The position numbers were made by a program, and so were the translations under genes. A DNA stretch of 64,000 nt from Pirellulales bacterium (GTDB taxonomy: Bacteria > Planctomycetota > Planctomycetia > Pirellulales > Thermoguttaceae): positions 1 through 64,000 of the forward strand of contig JABWBD010000001.1 of NCBI GenBank assembly GCA_013360685.1. Direction: 5' to 3'. The notes beneath the pieces are model-generated. The model was not told the origin of the DNA. It searched no databases and worked only from the letters and a program-made list of their open reading frames with translations. Of the stretch, positions 1 to 6,236 are shown piece by piece. Numbering within the stretch: the stretch's first letter is position 1; every line of letters begins with the position of its first letter.

Positions 1-1
1 C

Positions 2-460
2 AGAATCGCCGCGGTCAGCGTCAGCGTCCGCAAGGGCGAGTTGGATGCAGCCGGCCTGGACGTCGAACGCCGCCAGATCACCTCGCCGTTGGACGGGGTG
101 ATCGTCAAACGGCATCTGCACGAAGGCGAATGGGTCCGCCCCGGCGACCCCGTTCTCCACATCGTCCGCATGGACCGCCTCCGCATCGAGGCATTTCTCG
201 ATGCCAGGCAGGTTTCGCCCGGCGAAGTCGACGGCAAACCGGTCGTCGTCGAGGTCGCGCTGGCTCATGGCCGGACCGAGCCGTTCCCCGGCAAGATCGT
301 TTTCGTCAGCCCCACGGTCGAAGCCGGCCCGCGTTTTCTGGTCAAGGCCGAAGTCATCAACCGCAAAGAAAACGAGCACTGGCTCCTCCGCCCCGGCCAG
401 AACGCTCGCATGAGTATCCAGTGGAAGCAACCCGCCGCCCTCCTCGGCAAGTCCGGCTGA
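2..460 (+). CDS. HlyD-family periplasmic adaptor subunit, C-terminal part (5' end outside window)
   Basis: The reading frame is open from base 2, so the gene starts before the window; about 152 residues are visible. It shows the second half of a lipoyl/barrel-sandwich hairpin (SPLDGVIVKRHLHEGEWV, then GDPVLHIV) followed by a beta-barrel segment starting DRLRIEAFLD, the usual order at the end of HlyD/RND adaptor proteins. Such proteins link an inner-membrane transporter to the outer envelope. The next gene, 133 bases downstream on the same strand, also carries an HlyD module, so the two probably belong to one export system. No membrane segment is present in the visible part. The exact family member cannot be told from this fragment. 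Confidence 0.8.
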   Translation, partial: RIAAVSVSVRKGELDAAGLDVERRQITSPLDGVIVKRHLHEGEWVRPGDPVLHIVRMDRLRIEAFLDARQVSPGEVDGKPVVVEVALAHGRTEPFPGKIVFVSPTVEAGPRFLVKAEVINRKENEHWLLRPGQNARMSIQWKQPAALLGKSG

Positions 461-470
461 GGAAGAGAGC

Positions 471-498
471 TTAGATCTTAGAACTTAGATCTTAGAAC
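471..498. repeat. 7-bp tandem array, units TTAGATC/TTAGAAC
   Basis: Four in-phase heptamers (TTAGATC, TTAGAAC, TTAGATC, TTAGAAC) lie just after the HlyD stop codon. The array is A/T-rich within GC-rich DNA. It is separated by 22 bases from a second heptamer array with a different unit. Confidence 0.85.
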
Positions 499-520
499 TC
501 GCCGGCAGACCTCTAAGAAC

Positions 521-590
521 TACAAACCAAGCACGAGGCATCAAGCACTAAACACTAAGCACCAAGCACTAAACACTAAGCACTACCCAC
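521..590. repeat. 7-bp tandem array, consensus YAARCAC, ending at a start codon
   Basis: Ten in-phase heptamers run TACAAAC, CAAGCAC, GAGGCAT, CAAGCAC, TAAACAC, TAAGCAC, CAAGCAC, TAAACAC, TAAGCAC, TACCCAC. The last unit ends three bases before the ATG at 594, so the array fills the place where a ribosome-binding site would lie. Units 4-6 and 7-9 suggest duplication of a 21-bp block (CAAGCAC TAAACAC TAAGCAC occurs twice from 542). Confidence 0.9.
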
Positions 591-593
591 TCG

Positions 594-2837
594 ATGGCCA
601 CCCTAGCCGACAGCCTCGTCTCTAGTTCCGCCCGCAAGCTGCCCGTCCGCATGCGGCCCGATCTCAGCGCGCGGCGGCAGCGCTACCTGGGGCGAAGTTA
701 TTGGGTCGTCAAGGACCCGGTCGGCCTCCACTACTTCCGCTTCCAGGAAGAGGAATACGCCATCCTCCAGATGCTCGACGGCCAGAAGAGCCTCGACGAG
801 GTCAAGGACCAGTTTGAAGCCGAGTTCCCACCGCAGAAGATCACCCTCGAGGAACTCCAGCAGTTCCTCGGGATGCTCCACCGCAGCGGGCTGGTGATCG
901 TGGCCGTTCCCGGGCAGGGGCATCAGCTTTGCAAACGCCGCGACGAGCGTCGCCGCAAGGAAATCCTCGGGGCCTTGAGCAACGTCCTCTGCATTCGCTT
1001 CAAGGGATTCGACCCGGAGCGGTTCCTCAACTGGCTTTACCCCGCGGTGAAATGGTTCTTTCACCCGGTCATGATGGTGACCTGCATGCTCTTCGGCCTG
1101 TCGGCCCTCATGCTCGTGCTGGCCGAGTTCGACGTCTTCCGCTCGAAGCTCCCCGATTTCTACCAGTTCTTCAGCGTACACAACGCCTTCTGGCTGGCGA
1201 TCGTGCTGGGACTCACGAAAGTGCTCCACGAGTTCGGCCACGGGCTCTCTTGCAAGCATTTCGGCGGCGAGTGCCACGAGATGGGGGTGATGATCCTCGT
1301 TCTCACGCCCTGCTTGTACTGCAACGTTTCCGACTCCTGGATGTTGCCCAGCAAGTGGCAGCGCGCCTTTATCGGCGCGGCTGGAATGTACGTGGAGATC
1401 GTCCTGGCCTCCATTGCGACCTACGTCTGGTGGTTTACCCAGCCGGGGCTCCTGAACAACCTGGCGCTCAACACGATGTTTATTTCGTCGGTGAGCACCG
1501 TGCTGTTCAACGCCAACCCGCTGCTGCGCTACGACGGCTACTACATCCTGGCGGACCTCACCGAAATCCCCAACCTGCGGCAAAAGGCCACCACGATCCT
1601 CAGCCGCAAGATGGGCGAGTGGTTTCTCGGCCTCGAGCAGCCCGACGATCCCTTCCTCCCCGAGCGGAACCAGATCTTCTTCGCCCTCTACTCCGTGGCC
1701 GCCGCCGTCTACCGCTGGGTGGTTGTGCTTTCGATTCTTTATTTCCTGTACAAGATCTTCGAGCCGTACGGGCTGAAGGTCATTGGCCAGGCGATTGTAG
1801 CCATGTCGATGTATGGGTTGTTTATCCAGCCGCTGTACCGGTTGGGCAAGTTTTTCTACGTGCCCGGGAGATGGGATAAAGTGAAGAAGCCGCGGATGTA
1901 CGCCGCGCTGGCCGGACTGGCCGTGATCGCGCTGTTGGTGGTGTTTCTCCCGCTTCCCTATTCGGTGATGTCGACACTCGAGATCCAGGCCCGCGACGCC
2001 GCCAGCGTCTATATCGACGTGCCGGGCCGGCTCGACGAGGTTCTCGTCCAGCCCGGCGAAGCGGTCAGGGCTAAAAAGCCGCTCGCGCGCCTGAGCAATG
2101 TCGACGTCGAGCTGAAGATTGCCGAACTGGCAAGCTCGGTCGACGAATACAAGGCCCGCTTGGCGACCCTCGAAGGGATCCGCTACGAGGACCGCACCGC
2201 GTTCAACGAAATCCGCCAGGTCGAGGAAGCCCTGGCCAACGTCGAAAAGCAGTTGAAAGAACAGCAGGAAGACCAACAGCGGATGACCCTCGTGGCCCCC
2301 ATTGCCGGAAACGTGCTGCCGCCCCCCTGGAAGCCGAACCAGAAAGACGCGGGCGGACAGCTCGGCGCCTGGACCGGCACACCCCTGGAAGCTCAGAACC
2401 TCGGCTGCTTCCTGGAAGAGGGCTCGCTCTTCTGCCAGGTCGGCGATCCCGAACAGATGGAGGCCATCCTCGTGGTCGACCAGAGCGACATCGATTTTGT
2501 CCGCAAGGGCCAAGACGTGGACATCAAGCTCGACGAGTTGCCCCACGATCTTTTCCTCGGCAGTGTGGCCGAAATCGCCAAGATCGATCTGGAAGTCGCG
2601 TCCCGGCGGATGACGACCAAGGCGGGCGGCGAGCTGGCCACGAGGACCGACGAATCCGGAGTGGAGCGGCCCATGAGCACCTCCTACCAGGTCCGAGTTC
2701 CGCTGAACGACCCGGACCATCTCCTCCGCCTCGGCCTGCGAGGCCGGGCCAAGATCCACATGGGACGGGGAGACTGGCAGACCCTCGGCCAGCGTTTCTG
2801 GCGGTTCCTCAGCCAGACCTTCAACTTCCGCCTCTAG
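594..2837 (+). CDS. PqqD-like / M50 metalloprotease / HlyD fusion membrane protein
   Basis: This 747-residue protein joins three parts. Residues about 20-110 look like a PqqD-type winged helix (YWVVKDPVGLHYFRF, then a DGQKSLDEV segment). Residues 150-450 form a multi-pass membrane domain with the site-2-protease zinc motif HEFGH (212-216) and the NPLLRYDGYY motif (308-317) that supplies the third ligand. Residues about 460-720 are an HlyD-like adaptor arm with a coiled coil (540-580). Proteins of this build occur next to HlyD adaptors in planctomycetes and may export or process a peptide. The HlyD gene upstream fits that. No peptide substrate gene is visible nearby. No Shine-Dalgarno sequence precedes the ATG, because a heptamer array occupies that place. 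Confidence 0.85.
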   Translation: MATLADSLVSSSARKLPVRMRPDLSARRQRYLGRSYWVVKDPVGLHYFRFQEEEYAILQMLDGQKSLDEVKDQFEAEFPPQKITLEELQQFLGMLHRSGLVIVAVPGQGHQLCKRRDERRRKEILGALSNVLCIRFKGFDPERFLNWLYPAVKWFFHPVMMVTCMLFGLSALMLVLAEFDVFRSKLPDFYQFFSVHNAFWLAIVLGLTKVLHEFGHGLSCKHFGGECHEMGVMILVLTPCLYCNVSDSWMLPSKWQRAFIGAAGMYVEIVLASIATYVWWFTQPGLLNNLALNTMFISSVSTVLFNANPLLRYDGYYILADLTEIPNLRQKATTILSRKMGEWFLGLEQPDDPFLPERNQIFFALYSVAAAVYRWVVVLSILYFLYKIFEPYGLKVIGQAIVAMSMYGLFIQPLYRLGKFFYVPGRWDKVKKPRMYAALAGLAVIALLVVFLPLPYSVMSTLEIQARDAASVYIDVPGRLDEVLVQPGEAVRAKKPLARLSNVDVELKIAELASSVDEYKARLATLEGIRYEDRTAFNEIRQVEEALANVEKQLKEQQEDQQRMTLVAPIAGNVLPPPWKPNQKDAGGQLGAWTGTPLEAQNLGCFLEEGSLFCQVGDPEQMEAILVVDQSDIDFVRKGQDVDIKLDELPHDLFLGSVAEIAKIDLEVASRRMTTKAGGELATRTDESGVERPMSTSYQVRVPLNDPDHLLRLGLRGRAKIHMGRGDWQTLGQRFWRFLSQTFNFRL

Positions 2838-2955
2838 CCTGAATCGCCGCCGACACCGTTGCACGACTCCCGTGGAGCCGCAGCGATCGCCTCCCACAAG
2901 CAATCCCCCCTGCCCTCCGTGCCGTCGTGATCGAGATCGGCCACGGAGAGATCTA

Positions 2956-3207
2956 CCTCACCCGGTTAGCAATGGCACATCGGTGAAACACCGTTTCCGC
3001 CGTGACGTAGATGTGGTTCGTAACACGAATCAGTTCCCGAGTTGTGGCGTTCAACGCTCCCAGCACGTTGTACCGTTGGCGGCCCGACGCGGCACGCACA
3101 AAGAGACGAGTCGCACACCACAGCCATCCCAGGAACGATCCCAAGACGAAGTGCGCGGCATCCACAAAAAACACCGCACGCGTTCCCGCCTGAGCCAATA
3201 TAGAGGC
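2956..3207 (-). mobile_element. IS630-family transposase remnant
   Basis: About 83 residues read on the minus strand as an IS630-type DDE transposase core: AVFFVDAAHFVLGSFLGWLW, then FVRAASGRQRYNVLGALNA and a VTNHIYVTAETV segment. The Asp of the FVDAAHF block is one of the family's expected catalytic positions. The frame then stops after unrelated residues, so both ends of the transposase are missing. No terminal inverted repeats are recognised. It overlaps, in another frame, the tail of the PQQ propeller gene, so the insertion or its decay probably removed that gene's natural 3' end. Family recognition is from memory of IS630 proteins and is not a database match. Confidence 0.7.
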
Positions 3208-4622
3208 ACGGGGCCGCAGGATGCAACCGCGCCGTCGAAGCGATTCATTCTGCCCGACGCATCGGTGACGCCGCCGGGCGTGGCGCAGGCGAGCGAGGCG
3301 CAGATCAGCTCCTTGTCGTTGCGCGCGAATACGCGGCGGTCGGCGTAGGCGGGCGGAGGCCACACCACCTTCCTTCCTGCATAGGGATAGGTCGGCTCCA
3401 CCAGACGAGCGCGGCTGATTTCCTTGTAGCCGGTGGAGGTGAGTTGCGCGCGGATCAGGTCGCCCTTGTCCGTGAAAAGTAGCGCGGCGTCGCCGTTGGG
3501 GGTCACGTGGACGCTCGTTCCATTCCGCAGTTCCGTCACCTTGTCGGTCTTCCAGACCTGCTTTCCGGTACGGGCCTCCAGGCACACGAATTCGCCCGAA
3601 AGCCTGGCCGAGAACACATGGCTGTCCAGGAAAACCGGCGTCGAAGTGTTGCTCAGGATCCTGCGGGAAGACGCTTTCGTCTCCGGCCACAGGACCGCCG
3701 CAGCGGGCTTCTCCGAGTCGAGCTTCAGCATCAGGCCGCTGACCAGCAAGAGATCCTCGTGAAAGACCGGCGTGGCGACCGCATTCTGGGCCATCGTGTT
3801 CATCGGCTCTTCCCAGAAGGTCTTGCCCGTCGCCGGGTCCAGCGAGGCGATCGACTTCTGCGTCCAGACGATTACTTGCCGTTTGCCTGCGGCCGTGATG
3901 GCGATCGGCGAACTGTTCGTCAGACCCGCGTTCGGGACTTTCCATGCCTCTTTGCCGGAGTCCTTGTCCAGGGCGAGCACCCATGAGGGCGACGCGCCGC
4001 CGTAACTGCCGATGCAGAGGACCAGAAGACCGCCTTCCAGCAACGGCGAGGCATTGAAGCAGAACTGCTCGACTCCGTACTCCTTTTCGAGGTTCCGTTG
4101 CCAGAGCACGTCGCCTTTCAAGGCGTCAAAACAGATGAGGTCGCCCTTGTCCCCCAAGGTGTACAATTTCTTGTTTGCGACGATGGGGGTCGCAGCCGGG
4201 CCCATCCCGGGCTCCGGCGTGAACGCCCAATCGGGATAGCCGACATCATACGAATTGGTCCAAAGCGGCCTGCCCGTCGCCGCGTCCAGGCATTGGACAC
4301 ACTCCTTGGCGTTGGGAGGCATCAGTTGGGAGTGGATGAGGTAGACCCGGCCTTGCGCTACGACCGGGCTGGAGAAGCCCGGGCCGACCGGGGCCCGCCA
4401 GCAGACCTGCAATCCCTCGGCAGGGAACGACTCGATGATGCCGGTTTCTCTCCACACACCGTCGCGCTCCGGCCCACGCCACTGCGGCCAGTCGTCCGCC
4501 CGGACCGTAACCGCCGGCAAGCAAGATAGAACCACGGCCATCGCCAGGCAGGCCGCCAGGGGAGACCGCGGTTCTTTCGACGGAGGGGCATTCCGCTTAT
4601 TGGACACGAATTGAGGGGCCAT
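3051..4622 (-). CDS. Secreted PQQ-like beta-propeller protein with disrupted 3' end
   Basis: The protein begins with a signal peptide ending near VTVRA and then the DWPQWRGPERDGV opening typical of planctomycete PQQ-like proteins. It contains repeated propeller blades, each with a D-x-x-[ST]-G-x-x-x-W strand (DAATGRPLW, DALKGDVLW, DKDSGKEAW, DPATGKTFW, EARTGKQVW). These proteins are exported; most have no proven enzyme activity and may bind polymers or act as scaffolds. From about base 3287 downwards the last 78 residues stop looking like a propeller, and from 3207 they overlap an IS630 transposase scrap in another frame. The native C-terminus is therefore probably lost and the annotated stop is fortuitous. 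An alternative start lies at 4631. Confidence 0.8.
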   Translation of the reverse strand: MAPQFVSNKRNAPPSKEPRSPLAACLAMAVVLSCLPAVTVRADDWPQWRGPERDGVWRETGIIESFPAEGLQVCWRAPVGPGFSSPVVAQGRVYLIHSQLMPPNAKECVQCLDAATGRPLWTNSYDVGYPDWAFTPEPGMGPAATPIVANKKLYTLGDKGDLICFDALKGDVLWQRNLEKEYGVEQFCFNASPLLEGGLLVLCIGSYGGASPSWVLALDKDSGKEAWKVPNAGLTNSSPIAITAAGKRQVIVWTQKSIASLDPATGKTFWEEPMNTMAQNAVATPVFHEDLLLVSGLMLKLDSEKPAAAVLWPETKASSRRILSNTSTPVFLDSHVFSARLSGEFVCLEARTGKQVWKTDKVTELRNGTSVHVTPNGDAALLFTDKGDLIRAQLTSTGYKEISRARLVEPTYPYAGRKVVWPPPAYADRRVFARNDKELICASLACATPGGVTDASGRMNRFDGAVASCGPVPLYWLRRERVRCFLWMPRTSSWDRSWDGCGVRLVSLCVPRRAANGTTCWER

Positions 4623-4857
4623 TGGTGACATTCGACAAGTCGGCTCTGTCCATGAGAATGCTCGCGAAGTTTGGTTTTCTATGAGGACGTGGTGTGCCGT
4701 CGTCCTTGGGTGTGGAGAGTTCGTCGACCAGCCCGGTCGATCTATTACTCTACCGGACCTGAAGGTTCGATTCCATTCCAGGCCACACTGGCATGCTGCC
4801 GGTGTGCTTTGGCCATCCGTGCCCAAACGCCCCGTGGCTTCTCTTTGAAAAAAACAC

Positions 4858-4886
4858 TTGACATGCCGCACACGATTGTCTACTGT
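4858..4886 (+). promoter_or_regulatory. Candidate sigma70-type promoter of the GntR-ABC operon
   Basis: A perfect -35 hexamer TTGACA (4858-4863) is followed 17 bases later by TACTGT (4881-4886), a weak -10 match. It lies 31 bases before the GntR start. The -10 overlaps a 22-bp palindrome, as expected for repression by the first gene product. Confidence 0.55.
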
Positions 4887-4904
4887 AATAGATAACTAGT
4901 ACAG
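4883..4904. promoter_or_regulatory. Palindromic operator, probable YtrA-type GntR binding site
   Basis: The 22 bases from CTGTA (4883) to TACAG (4904) pair in 9 of 11 positions around their centre. The palindrome overlaps the candidate -10 and ends 12 bases before the regulator's ATG. YtrA-type GntR repressors usually bind such a site in front of their own ABC operon. Binding here is inferred. Confidence 0.6.
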
Positions 4905-4916
4905 AGGGCGCGACCC

Positions 4917-5306
4917 ATGTTCTTTCAGATCGACCCGTCAAACGGGTTGGCCATCTACGATCAGGTCGTCCGGCAGATGAAATTCGCCGTGGCTGGCGGC
5001 GTGCTCCGAACGGGGGAGATGGTTCCATCGGTCCGGGAGCTCGCGAGGGAACTGGCCGTGAATCCGAATACCGTCGCGCGGGCCTATCGGTGTCTGCAGG
5101 ACGACGGGGTGCTGGAGACATTCCGCGGGCAAGGACTGGCCGTGACGGCCAACGCACGCGAGCGCTGCCTGGCAGACCGTCTGCAACTCATCCGCATTCG
5201 GATTCAGCAGGTCCTCGTTGAGGCGAAGCAGAGCCGGCTTGCGCCGCAGGAACTCAGAGCAATCGTTGAGGAAGAACTGCAAGGCCTTGGCGGCCGGGAG
5301 GAATGA
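4917..5306 (+). CDS. GntR-family transcriptional regulator, YtrA subfamily
   Basis: This 129-residue protein has an N-terminal winged helix-turn-helix (residues about 10-78, with the GntR hallmark VPSVRELARELAVNPNTVAR) and only a short helical C-terminal tail. That short size and lack of an effector domain define the YtrA subfamily, which typically represses an adjacent ABC transporter operon. The next two genes are such an ATPase and permease, spaced 3 bases and then overlapping. A 22-bp palindrome overlapping the promoter is the likely autoregulatory operator. The inducing signal is not evident; for related systems it is often a cell-envelope antibiotic. Confidence 0.9.
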   Translation: MFFQIDPSNGLAIYDQVVRQMKFAVAGGVLRTGEMVPSVRELARELAVNPNTVARAYRCLQDDGVLETFRGQGLAVTANARERCLADRLQLIRIRIQQVLVEAKQSRLAPQELRAIVEEELQGLGGREE

Positions 5307-5309
5307 ATC

Positions 5310-6236
5310 ATGTCCGCGGTTATCCGTATGGATCGGGTCTGCAAACGCTTTAGGCGACAGATTGCCCTGGACCAGGTATCCTTGGACGTCCCGCCCGGCG
5401 TCATCTTTGCCTTGCTGGGTGAGAACGGCGCGGGCAAGACAACGGCCATCCGCATTCTGTTGGGACTCGCTGAGGCCGACTCCGGCGACTCGCAAGTGCT
5501 TGGGCTTTCCAGCCGCCGCCAAGCAATCGAAATCCGTCGCCGCGTGGGATACGTGCCCGAACGGCCCACCCTCTACGACTGGATGACCGTGGCCGAGATC
5601 GGCTGGTTCGCCGCGGGATTCTATCCGGACGGGTACTTGCAGCGGTACCTCCAGATCGTCCGCCAGTTCGATCTGCCCGAGCGCCGCAAAGTCCGGGCCC
5701 TGTCCAAAGGCATGCGCGCAAAGGTCTCCCTCTCGCTGGCCATGGCGCACGAACCCGATTTGCTCGTGCTCGACGAGCCGACCTCGGGACTCGACACACT
5801 CGTCCGCCGCGAGTTTCTCGAGAGCATGATCGAACGCGCGGCCTCCGGACAGACCGTGCTCCTTTCGAGCCACCAGATCGGTGAGGTAGAACGGGTCGCC
5901 GATGTCGTGGCCATCCTTCGCGAGGGGCAACTGCTGCTTGTGGAGCGACTGGACGCGCTAAAGTCCCAAGTCCGGGAGGTGACCCTCACGCTCGTCAACG
6001 GCGCCCTGCCGTCGCTGGATATCCCGGGCGAGGTTCTGGCCCAGCGGCGGCGGCCACGGCAGTGGCAATTGCTCGTGCGCGGCCTGGCGGAGCAGGAGCT
6101 ATCGGCCTTCCAGAGCGACCCGGCCGTTCACTCGGTCGAGGCCCGCTCGCCGAGCCTGGAGGAGATCTTCGTAGCCTACATGGAGCATCGCGCGTCGGAA
6201 AACGGCCATACGGTTGCGGAGGTGCCGGTACCATGA
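5310..6236 (+). CDS. ABC transporter ATP-binding protein
   Basis: This 308-residue ATPase has Walker A GENGAGKTT (37-45), the signature motif in the variant form LSKGM (132-136), Walker B LLVLDEP (152-158) and the D-loop SGLD. The LSKGM variant and overall form match the export-type ATPases (YtrB/CcmA-like) found with YtrA regulators. A Shine-Dalgarno GGAGG lies 8 bases before the ATG, and the stop codon overlaps the permease start in an ATGA tetranucleotide, so the two are translationally coupled. It energises the permease encoded next. The transported substrate is unknown. Confidence 0.92.
   Translation: MSAVIRMDRVCKRFRRQIALDQVSLDVPPGVIFALLGENGAGKTTAIRILLGLAEADSGDSQVLGLSSRRQAIEIRRRVGYVPERPTLYDWMTVAEIGWFAAGFYPDGYLQRYLQIVRQFDLPERRKVRALSKGMRAKVSLSLAMAHEPDLLVLDEPTSGLDTLVRREFLESMIERAASGQTVLLSSHQIGEVERVADVVAILREGQLLLVERLDALKSQVREVTLTLVNGALPSLDIPGEVLAQRRRPRQWQLLVRGLAEQELSAFQSDPAVHSVEARSPSLEEIFVAYMEHRASENGHTVAEVPVP

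Noticed and set aside
603-2903. 766-residue open frame antisense to the M50-HlyD gene
   Set aside because: It mirrors a well-supported gene in GC-rich DNA, lacks a recognisable domain and has low-complexity composition typical of shadow frames.
3214-3287. Search for an inverted terminal repeat of the IS630 element between the propeller and transposase
   Set aside because: No convincing inverted repeat or TA target duplication was seen.
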